From Sphingomonas pokkalii (GTDB lineage: Bacteria > Pseudomonadota > Alphaproteobacteria > Sphingomonadales > Sphingomonadaceae): 64,000 bases of DNA. The stretch spans positions 3,494,009-3,558,008 of the forward strand of contig NZ_QENQ01000001.1 in the NCBI RefSeq assembly GCF_003096275.1. Direction: 5' to 3'. Below the pieces are notes generated by a model. That model had not been told where the DNA came from. It saw nothing but the letters and a program-made list of their open reading frames with translations, and did no database searches. Shown here in pieces: positions 33,237 to 42,192 of this stretch (position 1 is its first letter; every line of letters starts with the position of its first letter). The position numbers and the translations under genes are program-made.

Positions 33237-34408
33237 TGACCAGCACCCACAAAATCCGCACCATCGATCCCGCCGACGAAGCGGCGCTGTTCGATTCCAT
33301 CGACCTGTGGATCGAGCGCGAGGTGCGCCCGGTCGTCATGCATCATGACCACAACGATATCTGGCCGGCCGCTCTGGTCGAACAGATGAAGGAAATGGGC
33401 CTGTTCGGCGCGACGATCGGCCAGGAATATGGCGGGCTCGGCCTGCCCGCCACCACCTATGCGCGGATCATTTCGCGCATTTCCTCTTATTGGATGGCGA
33501 TCACCGGCATCGTCAATTCGCACCTGATCATGGCCGCCGCGGTCGAACGCTTCGGCACGGAAGCGCAGAAGCAGGAATGGCTGCCCAAATTCGCGAGCGG
33601 CGAGATCCGTGGCGGGCTGGCGCTGACCGAGCCGGATGCCGGCACCGATCTGCAGGGCATCCGTACCCAGGCGGTGCGCGACGGCGACGACTATGTGATC
33701 AACGGCACCAAGACCTGGATCACCAACGGCGTCGAAGGCAGCTGCTTCGCAATGCTGGTGAAGACCGATCCCGCCGCCGAGCCGCGGTACAAGGGGATGA
33801 GCTTCTTCATCGTGCCCAAGGGGGCGGGCTTTGAAGTTGGTAAGAAGTTCGTGAAGCTGGGCTACAAGGCGATCGACAGCGCCGAACTGAACTTCATCGA
33901 CTATCGCGTGCCGGCGGCGAACCTGATCGGCGGCGTGGAGGGTGAAGGATTCTTCCAGGCGACCGGCGGGCTGGAGCTGGGCCGCATCAACGTCGCGGCG
34001 CGCGGCGTGGGCCTGGCGCTCGGCGCGCTGCGGCTGGCGACCGAATATGCCCAGATCCGCAAGACCATGGGCAAGCCGATCGCCCAGCACCAGGCGATCC
34101 AGCTGAAGCTGGGTGAGATGGTGACGCGGGCGGAGGCGGCGCGGCTGCTCGTCGAACAGGCGGCCCAGGCCTATGACCGCGGCGCGCGCTGCGACATGGA
34201 AGCCGGGATGGCGAAGTATTTCGCGTCCGAGGCGGCGGTGCGCAATGCCGAAGAGGCGATGCGGATCTTCGGCGGCTATTCCTATTCCAAGGAATATGAA
34301 ATCGAGCGTTACTATCGCGACGCGCTGCTGATGTGCATCGGCGAAGGCACCAACGAAATGCAGCGCATGATCATCGCAAAGCAGTGGCTGAAGCGGAACC
34401 CCGCCTGA
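33236..34408 (+). CDS. Acyl-CoA dehydrogenase
   Basis: This is a 390-residue FAD enzyme introducing a 2,3-double bond into an acyl-CoA. It has the family signatures LTEPDAGTDLQGIRTQAV and KTWITNG, and a C-terminal FGGYSYSKEYEIERYYRD followed by IGEGTNEMQRMIIA, where the Glu of GEGT matches the catalytic base. The ATG overlaps the hydratase stop. Electrons would pass to ETF, which is not encoded nearby. In order, dehydrogenase, MaoC hydratase and CitE-like lyase make a complete module for a saturated branched dicarboxylyl-CoA. Confidence 0.93.
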   Translation: MTSTHKIRTIDPADEAALFDSIDLWIEREVRPVVMHHDHNDIWPAALVEQMKEMGLFGATIGQEYGGLGLPATTYARIISRISSYWMAITGIVNSHLIMAAAVERFGTEAQKQEWLPKFASGEIRGGLALTEPDAGTDLQGIRTQAVRDGDDYVINGTKTWITNGVEGSCFAMLVKTDPAAEPRYKGMSFFIVPKGAGFEVGKKFVKLGYKAIDSAELNFIDYRVPAANLIGGVEGEGFFQATGGLELGRINVAARGVGLALGALRLATEYAQIRKTMGKPIAQHQAIQLKLGEMVTRAEAARLLVEQAAQAYDRGARCDMEAGMAKYFASEAAVRNAEEAMRIFGGYSYSKEYEIERYYRDALLMCIGEGTNEMQRMIIAKQWLKRNPA

Positions 34409-35595
34409 TGCGCCTGCCGCTTGCCGGGGTTCGGATCCTTTCGGTCGAGCAATATGGCGCCGGGCCCTATGGCACGATGCTGCTCGCCCAATTGGGTGCG
34501 GAGGTCATCAAGATCGAGACGCCGGGCGCGGGCGACACCGCGCGTTCGGTGGGGCCGCATTTCCTGCGCGAGAAGGAAAGCCTGTTCTTCCAGACCTTCA
34601 ACCTCAACAAGCGATCGCTGACGCTCGACATCGATTGCGCGGAGGGGCGGGCGGTGCTGCACCGGCTGGCGGCGGGCGCGCACGCCGTCGCCAACAATCT
34701 GCGCGGCGACCTGCCCGAGCGGCTGGGGCTGACCTATGCCAGGCTGGCGGTGGCGAACCCGGCGATCGTGTGCGCGCATCTGTCCGCCTATGGCCGCGAC
34801 AACAGTCGCGCCACATGGCCGGGCTATGACTATCTGATGCAGGCCGAGGCGGGGTATCTGTCGATGACCGGCGAGCCGGACGGGCCGCCGGTGCGCTTCG
34901 GCCTGTCGATGGTCGATTTCATGACCGGCAGCATGATGTGTGTCGGGCTGCTGGCCGCGTTGCTGGATGCGGCGAAGACCGGCGCGGGGCGCGACGTGGA
35001 TGTCGACCTGCTCTCCACTGCGCTCCACCAGACCAGCTATCCGGCAACCTGGTATCTGAACGAGGGCGATGTGACGGGCCGGGCGCCGCGATCGGCGCAC
35101 CCCTCCGTCGTGCCCAGCCAGTTGTTCCGGGCGCGCGACGGCTGGCTGTTCGTGATGGCGCAGATGCCCAAATTCTGGCTGCGGCTGATCGGGACAATGG
35201 GCTGCGCGGAGATGGCCGAAGATCCGCGCTTCGCGAGCCCCAAGGCGCGGTTGGCGAACCGGCAGGTGCTGACCGAGCTGCTGGAAGCAAGGTTCCAGAC
35301 CGCTACCGTGGCGGAATGGGTCGATCGGCTGGCGGGCGCGGTGCCGGTGGCGCCCGTCTATGACCTGGCCGGCGCGCTCGACAATCCGTTCCTGGCCGAA
35401 ACCGCGATGATCGACACGGTGGCGCATGTCGATCGCGCGGACCTGCGCGTGCTCGCCAATCCGATCCGGCTGGACGGCGATCGGCTGCCCGCGCGCGCCG
35501 CCCCGCTGCTGGGCGGGGATACCGATGCGGTACTGGCCGAAGCGGGCTTCGATACGGCGGAGATCGCGGCCTTGCGCGCCGGGGGGGTGCTCTGA
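34408..35595 (+). CDS. Class III (CaiB/BaiF) CoA-transferase B
   Basis: This is a 395-residue family III CoA-transferase. Landmarks are LPLAGVRILSVEQYGAGPYG, LAQLGAEVIKIETPGAGD, the catalytic Asp in WPGYDYLMQAEAGYLSMTG and the MVDFMTG block. Start and stop are both TGATG overlaps. It stands directly before a second, different CoA-transferase, the arrangement seen in two-subunit class III enzymes such as BbsEF, so the two may form one heteromeric transferase. Donor and acceptor acids are unknown; succinate-type dicarboxylates fit the operon. Confidence 0.9.
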   Translation: MRLPLAGVRILSVEQYGAGPYGTMLLAQLGAEVIKIETPGAGDTARSVGPHFLREKESLFFQTFNLNKRSLTLDIDCAEGRAVLHRLAAGAHAVANNLRGDLPERLGLTYARLAVANPAIVCAHLSAYGRDNSRATWPGYDYLMQAEAGYLSMTGEPDGPPVRFGLSMVDFMTGSMMCVGLLAALLDAAKTGAGRDVDVDLLSTALHQTSYPATWYLNEGDVTGRAPRSAHPSVVPSQLFRARDGWLFVMAQMPKFWLRLIGTMGCAEMAEDPRFASPKARLANRQVLTELLEARFQTATVAEWVDRLAGAVPVAPVYDLAGALDNPFLAETAMIDTVAHVDRADLRVLANPIRLDGDRLPARAAPLLGGDTDAVLAEAGFDTAEIAALRAGGVL

Positions 35596-36683
35596 TGGGC
35601 AAGCTGGATGGTCTGCGCGTCGTCGATCTCTCGCAGTTCCTGCCGGGGCCGATGCTGACGCTGATGCTCGCCGATCAGGGCGCGGAGGTACTCAAGGTCG
35701 AGCCGCCGGCGGGCGATCCGGCGCGCGGGCTGGAACCGTTCGAGGGCGGCCAGTCGATCTGGTTCCGCAACACCAATCGCGGCAAGAAAAGCGTGGCGCT
35801 CGACCTGAAGAGCGATGCCGGGCGCGACGCGCTCGGGGCGCTGATCGACAGCGCCGATGTGTTCGTCGAGGGGTTTCGCCCCGGCGTGATGCAGCGGCTT
35901 GGCTTTGGCTATGCGGCGGTGGCGGCGCGCAATCCGCGGATCGTCTATTGCTCGATCTCCGCCTTTGGCCAGAGCGGCGCGCGGGCGCATCATCCGGCGC
36001 ATGACATGGCGGTGCAGGCGCTGGCCGGGTTCTTGTCGCTGAACGACGGGCCGGATGGCGCGCCGGTGGTGCCGGGGGTGCCCTCGGCCGATATGGCGGC
36101 GGGACTGACCGGCCTGTCGGCGGTGCTGATGGCGCTGATCGGGCGCGAGAAGAGCGGCCGGGGCGACCATATCGACGTCGCGATGTTCGATTCGCTGCTG
36201 CCCTGGTGCGCGCATGTGGTGGGCGAGGCGATCCATGGCGGGGTGGCGCCGCGCTCGGCCAGCCAGCGCTCGTTGGGCGGGGCGGCGTTCTATAACGTCT
36301 ATGCGACCAGCGACGGGCGTCATGTCGCGCTGGCCGGGCGCGAGCCGAAATTCGCCGCCGCGTTGCTGGAGGCATTGGGGCGCGAGGACCTGATCCCGAT
36401 GGCCGGCGCCCCGGCGGGCGAGGCACAGGCGCCGCTGATCGCCTTTCTGCGCGAGACCTTCGCCACGCGGACGCAGGACGAATGGACGGCATTCATGGCG
36501 GCGATCGACGTCGCCTATGCCCCCGTGCTCGATCTGCGCGAGGCGCTGGCCGCGCCGGAGATCGCCGAGCGTCGGCTGATCGTGGCAGCGGAGGGGGGCC
36601 ACCAGATCGCCCCTGCGATCCGCTTCGCCAGCCAGTTCGACTGGGCGCCTGTGCCCGCGCCGGAGCTGGACGCGCATGGTTGA
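35595..36683 (+). CDS. Class III (CaiB/BaiF) CoA-transferase C
   Basis: This is a 362-residue family III member, distinct from its neighbour: LDGLRVVDLSQFLPGPMLTL, LADQGAEVLKVEPPAGDPA, FRNTNRGKKSVALDLK, and the Asp in HPAHDMAVQALAGF. It resembles alpha-methylacyl-CoA racemase/CaiB-like proteins, so it could alternatively be a racemase. The start overlaps CoA-transferase B by one base, and the end overlaps the MmgE/PrpD gene by eight bases. Confidence 0.88.
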   Translation: MGKLDGLRVVDLSQFLPGPMLTLMLADQGAEVLKVEPPAGDPARGLEPFEGGQSIWFRNTNRGKKSVALDLKSDAGRDALGALIDSADVFVEGFRPGVMQRLGFGYAAVAARNPRIVYCSISAFGQSGARAHHPAHDMAVQALAGFLSLNDGPDGAPVVPGVPSADMAAGLTGLSAVLMALIGREKSGRGDHIDVAMFDSLLPWCAHVVGEAIHGGVAPRSASQRSLGGAAFYNVYATSDGRHVALAGREPKFAAALLEALGREDLIPMAGAPAGEAQAPLIAFLRETFATRTQDEWTAFMAAIDVAYAPVLDLREALAAPEIAERRLIVAAEGGHQIAPAIRFASQFDWAPVPAPELDAHG

Positions 36684-37914
36684 ACCGGCCGCCAGCCTGA
36701 CCGAGCAACTCGCCGCGCATCTTTGCCGGCTGGTGCCGTTCGCGATGCGGCAGCGCGCGCGGCTGCACCTGCTCGATTGGCTGGGCTGTGCCGCCGGTGC
36801 GCGGATGTCGGACACGGCGGCGTTGCAGCGGCGTGCCGGTGGCAGCGCGATCGAGCGGGCGACGTGGCTGGGCAACGTGCTGGAGATGGACGATATCCAT
36901 CGCACCGGCATCGTCCATCCCGGCCCGGTGATCTGGCCGGCTGCGCTCCGCGCGGGCGCGCGCATGGATGCGTGCCTGGAGGCGGGCGTGCGCGGTTATG
37001 AGGCGATGGTGGCCGTCGCGGCCACACTGGACGCCCATCATTATGCCTTCTGGCACCCTACCGCGACCGCCGGCAGCTTCGGGGCAGCGGCGGCGGCGGC
37101 ATCGTTGCTTGCCCTGGACGCAGCCGCGACGGCGGACGCGCTGGGGCTGGCGGGATCGGTGACGGGCGGGCTGTGGCAGATGCGGCACGCGCCCGGCGAC
37201 GGCAAGCAATGGCACCTCGCCCATGCCCGCGCGACCGGAATGGCGGCTGCGCATCATGCACGCCACGGCGCGCGGGGGCCGCGCCAGATATTGGAAGGGC
37301 CGCAAGGGCTGTACGCGGCGGCCTGCCGGGCACCGCGCCCGATGATATTGGGCAAGGGCTGGCGGATCGAAGAAGTCAGCTTCAAGCCGTGGGGGGCGTG
37401 TCGCCACGCCCATCCGACGATCGATGCCGCGCTGGCGTTGAAGGATCAAGGCAAGCTGAGCGGTGAGATCATCGTCGGCGCCTATCGCGACGCGCTCACC
37501 TTTTGCGACCGCGCCGATCCGCAATCGGTGGTGCAGGCCAAATTCTCGCTGCAACATGCCGTTGCGATCGTGATGGCGCGGGGCGTGCCGCAACTCGCTG
37601 ATTTCGAGCCTGAGGCGATTGCCGCGCTGGCGCCGGAGCGGGCGCTGGTGCGGGTCGTTGAGGAACCGGCGCTGACCGCCGCCTATCCCGAGCATTTCGG
37701 CGCACGGGTGACGAGTACGACAGGATCGGTGCTGATAACCGACACGTTCGGCGATCCCGAGCGGCCGATGGCGGATGCCGATATCGTGGCCAAGGCGCGC
37801 ACGTTGATGGCGTGGGGCGGCATCGATGCCGCGGGCGTGGAGGCGGGTATCGCGGCGGTGCTGGAGGCCGACGACACGGCGCCGCTGTTCGACTGGTTGG
37901 AGGCCTGGCTGTGA
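36676..37914 (+). CDS. MmgE/PrpD-family protein 1
   Basis: This is a 412-residue member of the 2-methylcitrate dehydratase/cis-aconitate decarboxylase/iminodisuccinate epimerase family. The N-terminal helical region (LHLLDWLGCAAGAR) is followed by the substrate-binding EMDDIHRTGIVHPGPVIWPAAL block and the late FKPWGACRHAHPTIDA with a conserved-type Lys and His. Members dehydrate, decarboxylate or epimerise tricarboxylates. A second, different copy follows, overlapping in a GTGA. The function may be isomerisation of a branched polycarboxylate within the pathway. Confidence 0.87.
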   Translation: MVEPAASLTEQLAAHLCRLVPFAMRQRARLHLLDWLGCAAGARMSDTAALQRRAGGSAIERATWLGNVLEMDDIHRTGIVHPGPVIWPAALRAGARMDACLEAGVRGYEAMVAVAATLDAHHYAFWHPTATAGSFGAAAAAASLLALDAAATADALGLAGSVTGGLWQMRHAPGDGKQWHLAHARATGMAAAHHARHGARGPRQILEGPQGLYAAACRAPRPMILGKGWRIEEVSFKPWGACRHAHPTIDAALALKDQGKLSGEIIVGAYRDALTFCDRADPQSVVQAKFSLQHAVAIVMARGVPQLADFEPEAIAALAPERALVRVVEEPALTAAYPEHFGARVTSTTGSVLITDTFGDPERPMADADIVAKARTLMAWGGIDAAGVEAGIAAVLEADDTAPLFDWLEAWL

Positions 37915-39212
37915 GCGCCACCGCGCAGCTGATCGCCTTTGCCCGCGCCGAACACCGGCTGCCCCCGCCGGTTCGCGCGGCGGCGCTGGGGATGCTGGCC
38001 GATACGCTGGCGGTGGGGGCAGCGGGGGCGCGCGCGCCGGGTGCTGATGGCGTGCGTGCCGCGGCTGCGCGTTGGGGCGCGGGCGACGATTGCCGTATCC
38101 TCGGCAGATCTGAGAAGCTGCCCGCCACCGGCGCGGCGTTCGTCAACGCCTTTCAGATCCATTGCCTAGAATGGGATGCGCTGCACGAGCCGGCGGTGGT
38201 CCATGCGCTGTCCACCGTCACTGCCGCGCTGCTTGCGGCGATCGGGCGGCGGGGCGGCTGCGATCCCGAGGCGGCACTCACCGCGCTTGCCGTGGGGGTC
38301 GATGTGGCGAGCGGGCTGGGCCTGATCGCGCGGACACCGCTGCGCTTCTTCCGCCCGGCAACCGCCGGCACGGTCGGCGCGGCGCTCGCCGTGGCGCGGA
38401 TCGAGGGGATCGAACGGTTCGATGATGTGCTGGGTCTCGCCGTCGCCCAGATCGCGGGCACGATGCAGGCGCATGTCGAAGGATCGATCGCGCTGCCGCT
38501 GCAGGTCGCCAATGCCGCGCGGGCCGCCATTGCGGCCGTGGACCTGGTCGCGGCCGGCCTGAGCGGCCCGCACGATGCGCTGGAGGGGCCGTTCGGATAC
38601 CTCAAGCTGTTCGATGAGGGTGAACTGGGCAACTACACGGCCCAGGCCGGATCGGTGTGGCGGATCGCCGAATGTTCGATCAAGCCCTGGCCCTCGGGCC
38701 GGGCCAGCCATGGCCTGCTTGCCGCTATCGACACGCTGCTGCGCGAAGGCGCCATCGATGCGGAGCGGATCGCCACGATCGAGCTGTTCGCGCCGCCGCT
38801 GATCGCCCGGCTGGTCGGCCGCCCGCCGGTGGTGGGGATGGCCCCCGGCTATGCCCGGCTGTGCCTGCCGCTGCTGACGGCGCAGATGCTGCTGGACGGG
38901 CGGATAGATCCGCGCCGCTTCACTTCCGAAAGCCTGGACCATCCCGCAGTGCTGGCGCTGGCCGCGCGCGTTCGGATCACGCTGGACGGCAATCCCGATC
39001 CCAACGCGCTCGGCCCCCAGCGGGTGGTGGTGACGCTGACCGACGGCACGACCATCGAGCGCGCCATCCCGAACACACTAGGCCATCCCGATGCGCCGAT
39101 GCGCCCAGATCAAACCCGCGCAAAGCTGGCGCTTGCCGCCGAGCTTGCCCCCCAAGCCGATCCCAGGATCTTCACCGATCCGCTCGGCTATTTCGCCTGT
39201 CCGGAGCCATGA
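37911..39212 (+). CDS. MmgE/PrpD-family protein 2
   Basis: This is a 433-residue MmgE/PrpD protein starting at a GTG that overlaps the previous stop. It has NAFQIHCLEWDALHEPAVVHAL (the active-site helix), RTPLRFFRPATAGTVGAALAVARI and IAECSIKPWPSGRASHGLL. It is clearly related to, but not a recent copy of, its neighbour. The tandem pair could be two subunits or two steps. Its end overlaps the CoA-ligase gene (ATGA). Confidence 0.87.
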   Translation: MSATAQLIAFARAEHRLPPPVRAAALGMLADTLAVGAAGARAPGADGVRAAAARWGAGDDCRILGRSEKLPATGAAFVNAFQIHCLEWDALHEPAVVHALSTVTAALLAAIGRRGGCDPEAALTALAVGVDVASGLGLIARTPLRFFRPATAGTVGAALAVARIEGIERFDDVLGLAVAQIAGTMQAHVEGSIALPLQVANAARAAIAAVDLVAAGLSGPHDALEGPFGYLKLFDEGELGNYTAQAGSVWRIAECSIKPWPSGRASHGLLAAIDTLLREGAIDAERIATIELFAPPLIARLVGRPPVVGMAPGYARLCLPLLTAQMLLDGRIDPRRFTSESLDHPAVLALAARVRITLDGNPDPNALGPQRVVVTLTDGTTIERAIPNTLGHPDAPMRPDQTRAKLALAAELAPQADPRIFTDPLGYFACPEP

Positions 39213-40585
39213 TGACGCCCCCGAGCTATTTCGAATCCTTCGACGCGCGCCAGATGCTGGCGGACTATCCGGTCGGCGACGCTTTCGTCGCGCGCTACAC
39301 CGGCATGAGCCGCGACGAACTGTTCGCGCTGCAGAACCAGCGCTTCGCCACGCTGATGCGGCGCGGGTGGCAGATCCCCTTCTACCAGCGGCTGTGGGGC
39401 GCCAAGGGGATCGAGCCGGGGGATATCCGCAGTCTGGAGGACATCGTCCTGCTGCCGGTGTATGACAAGACCGACCTGATGGCCTCGGTCGCCGCGCGTC
39501 CGCCGTTCGGCGACTTTGCCGGACTGGCCGATGATCCGGCGCGGCCTCCGGTGATCTTCCACACCACATCGGGCACCACGGGACGGCCCCAGCCCCTGCT
39601 GTTCGGGCCGAAGGGGCGGGAAGTCACCAATCTGCTCGTCGGCCGCATGTATCGCTGGCAGGGCATGGGCCACCGCGACGTGGTGCAGTCCGTCTATGGG
39701 CACGGCATGATCAACGGCGGCCACTACGTCCGCGAGGCCGTCACCCATTTCACCAATGCGCTGTTCCTTTCGGCGGGTACGGGAATCGAGACTCGATCGA
39801 CGGCGCAGGTGGCGCTGATGGCGGATTTCGGCGTCACCGCGCTGGTCGGCTTTGTCGATTATATCCGCAAGCTCTCGGACGTGGCGCGGGCCGAGGGGCT
39901 GGCCGACCGGATCGCCATCAAGATGATCTGCGGCCATCTCGGCTCCGATGATCGCAGCGCGATCGAAAGCGCCTGGGGCGGGGCCAAGGCGTTCGACTGG
40001 TACGGCGTCGGCGATACCGGGGCGATCGCGGGCGAGGGGCCGGAACGCGACGGGCTCTATGTGTGGGAGGACGCGCAGTATCTGGAGCTGCTCGACGTCG
40101 ACAGCGCGACGCCGGTGGCGCCGGGCGGGCTGGGCGACATGGTCGTCACCTGTCTGTTCAAGGACGATATCGCCCCCTGCATCCGCTTCAACACGCATGA
40201 CGTGACGCAGGAACTGACCGGCACCAATGCGACCGGCATGGCGTTCAAGCGGATCGCCGGGTTCAAGGGCCGCAGCGACAATATGGTCAAGCTGCGCGGG
40301 ATCAACGTGTTCCCGCACGCGATCGGCGCGCTGATCGAGAACCGGGCCGATCTGACCGGCGAATTTGTCTGCCACCTGACGCGCGACGCGACCGGGCGCG
40401 AGGACATGCGGGTAACGCTGGAGACGCGCGGCGGCAGCGACGCGGGCGAGCTGAGCGCGATGCTGCGCAAGGGGCTGGGCGTGGAAGTGGTGGTCGCGCT
40501 GGTGGGGCCGGGCGAAACGGCTGGGGTCACGCAGGTCGAGGTGCGGCAGAAGCCGATCCGCCTGATCGACGAGCGCAGCGCGTGA
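39209..40585 (+). CDS. Adenylate-forming CoA ligase, phenylacetate-CoA ligase-like
   Basis: This is a 458-residue AMP-forming acyl-CoA synthetase of the PaaK type. The ATP-binding motif is IFHTTSGTTGRPQPLLFG, then YGVGDTGAIAGE, and the hinge with FKGRSDNMVKLRGINVFP, which is the PaaK/FadD-like core. It would activate an aromatic or related carboxylic acid with ATP and CoA. It follows MmgE/PrpD 2 in an ATGA overlap and precedes the amidase in a GTGA overlap. This shows that the operon uses both CoA-transferase and ATP-driven activation, which suggests more than one acid intermediate. Confidence 0.9.
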   Translation: MMTPPSYFESFDARQMLADYPVGDAFVARYTGMSRDELFALQNQRFATLMRRGWQIPFYQRLWGAKGIEPGDIRSLEDIVLLPVYDKTDLMASVAARPPFGDFAGLADDPARPPVIFHTTSGTTGRPQPLLFGPKGREVTNLLVGRMYRWQGMGHRDVVQSVYGHGMINGGHYVREAVTHFTNALFLSAGTGIETRSTAQVALMADFGVTALVGFVDYIRKLSDVARAEGLADRIAIKMICGHLGSDDRSAIESAWGGAKAFDWYGVGDTGAIAGEGPERDGLYVWEDAQYLELLDVDSATPVAPGGLGDMVVTCLFKDDIAPCIRFNTHDVTQELTGTNATGMAFKRIAGFKGRSDNMVKLRGINVFPHAIGALIENRADLTGEFVCHLTRDATGREDMRVTLETRGGSDAGELSAMLRKGLGVEVVVALVGPGETAGVTQVEVRQKPIRLIDERSA

Positions 40586-41874
40586 CCGACTGGCACCGGA
40601 TCGATAGCGCGGCATTGCGTGCGGCCTATGCCGCCGGCCGCACCGATCCGCAGGCGGTACTCGCGAACCATCTGGCGCGGATCGAGCGGATCGATCCGGC
40701 GCTGCGCAGCTTCGTCGCGCTGCATCGGGCCGGCGCGCTCACGGCGGCGGCAGAAAGCGCGGCGCGCTGGCGGAACGGCACCGCGCGTGCGCTGGAGGGC
40801 GTGCCGGTGGCGGTGAAGGTCAATCTGGCGGTGGCCGGGCTGGAATGGAATGCCGGCATGGGCGCGCGGCGCGGCATCCTTGCCGACCGGGACGCGGCGG
40901 CCGTGGCGCTGCTGCGGGATGCAGGCGCCATCGTGCTGGGCACGCTCAACATGCATGAGGCAGCCCTTGGCGCGACATCGGACAATCCGTTCTTCGGCCG
41001 GGTGGCCAATCCGCATGCGCCGGATCGCACGCCGGGTGGGTCCTCGGGTGGCAGCGGGGCGGCGGTCGCGGCGGGGCTGTGCACCGCGGCACTGGGCACC
41101 GACACCATGGGATCGGTGCGCATTCCGGCGGCCTATGCCGGTATCTACGGCCTGAAGCCGAGCAACGGGGAGGTGCCCGAAGACGGGCTCGTCCCGCTCA
41201 GCCGCGCGCTCGATACGATCGGCCCGCTGGCGCGGTCGATCCGGGATCTGGCGGTGGTGCTGGACGTGCTGGCACCGGCGCTGGGGCAGGGCGAGAATCC
41301 CGCCCGGCTGCTGGTGCCGGAGGCGGCGCTGATCGACGCCTGTGAACCCGCGATCGCGATCGCCCATGCCCGCGCCCGCACCGCCCTGGGACTGCCGGCG
41401 GAGACGCTGGTCCTGCCGGATGGCCCGGCCAGCGTGCAGGCGGCCGGCTTTGTCCGCGTAGCGCGGGAACTGGCGGCGTATCTGGGCGATACCCCACGCG
41501 ATCGGCTGTCCCCCGAACTGCGCTTCCTGCTCGATCATGCCGCCCGCGCGGATGCCGAACGGTCGGCGGCGGTGCTGGCCCGCACCCGCGCCGCGCTGCT
41601 GGCGGCGATCGGCGAGGACGGCGTGCTGCTGACCCCCGCCACGCCGCAGGTGGCATTTGCACATACCAACCGGCCGCCCGCCAACCAGGCGATGTTCACC
41701 GCGCTGGCCAATGTGGCGGACCTGCCTGCGCTGGTCGTCCCCGCGGGCACCGACGCGGACGGTATGCCCGTCGCGGTGCAGCTGATCGGCGCGCCCGGCG
41801 CGGACCGCGCGCTGCTGCGCCTCGCCCGCCGGATCGACATCGGCTTCGTACCATCCCCTATCCTGTTGTCCTGA
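40582..41874 (+). CDS. Amidase-signature hydrolase
   Basis: This is a 430-residue amidase-signature enzyme. The Ser-cisSer-Lys triad is visible: K79 in PVAVKVN, the cis-Ser in PGGSSGGSGAAVA (154-155) and the nucleophile Ser in GTDTMGSVRIPAA (S178). Such enzymes hydrolyse linear amides, ureas (allophanate) or imines of small acids. It is the only amidase-signature protein in the window, against two cysteine amidohydrolases and four PuuE-like proteins, and it strengthens the case for an N-containing substrate. The start is GTG 40582. Confidence 0.92.
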   Translation: MTDWHRIDSAALRAAYAAGRTDPQAVLANHLARIERIDPALRSFVALHRAGALTAAAESAARWRNGTARALEGVPVAVKVNLAVAGLEWNAGMGARRGILADRDAAAVALLRDAGAIVLGTLNMHEAALGATSDNPFFGRVANPHAPDRTPGGSSGGSGAAVAAGLCTAALGTDTMGSVRIPAAYAGIYGLKPSNGEVPEDGLVPLSRALDTIGPLARSIRDLAVVLDVLAPALGQGENPARLLVPEAALIDACEPAIAIAHARARTALGLPAETLVLPDGPASVQAAGFVRVARELAAYLGDTPRDRLSPELRFLLDHAARADAERSAAVLARTRAALLAAIGEDGVLLTPATPQVAFAHTNRPPANQAMFTALANVADLPALVVPAGTDADGMPVAVQLIGAPGADRALLRLARRIDIGFVPSPILLS

Positions 41875-41886
41875 AGGAGCGTGACC

Positions 41887-42192
41887 ATGCGCATCGTCGT
41901 ATTGTTCAACCTGAAGCCCGGCGTCGATCCCGCTGCCTATGAAGCCTGGGCCAGGGGCGTCGACCTTCCCGGCGTCAACGCACTGTCGTCGGTGAAGGCC
42001 TTCACCGTGCACCGGACGACGGGTCTGTTCGGTTCGAGCGCGCCGGCACCTTACGCCTATGTCGAGATCATCGATATTGTCGGGATCGATCCGTTCGTGG
42101 CCGAGGTTTCGACCGAAGCCTTTCAGAAGGTCGCCGCGGCATTCGGCGACTTCGCGGACAATCCCCAGTTCCTGCTGACCGAGGACCTGTGA
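41887..42192 (+). CDS. HapK/REDY-like small protein
   Basis: This is a 101-residue protein of the ferredoxin-like dimeric alpha/beta-barrel type. MRIVVLFNLKPGVDPAAYEAW at the start, then YAYVEIIDIVG and a C-terminal FLLTEDL, recall the REDY/HapK family first noted in prodigiosin clusters. The ATG at 41887 has AAGGAG seven bases upstream; the GTG six bases earlier is too close to that site. It is the only gene of the operon preceded by a real gap (12 bases) and its own strong ribosome site. Members may act as monooxygenase-like or ring-modifying proteins; the function here is unknown. Confidence 0.7.
   Translation: MRIVVLFNLKPGVDPAAYEAWARGVDLPGVNALSSVKAFTVHRTTGLFGSSAPAPYAYVEIIDIVGIDPFVAEVSTEAFQKVAAAFGDFADNPQFLLTEDL

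Noticed and set aside
40057..42012. 651-residue minus-strand frame
   Set aside because: Antisense to the CoA ligase, amidase and HapK-like genes, which have clear catalytic motifs; composition typical of a high-GC shadow.
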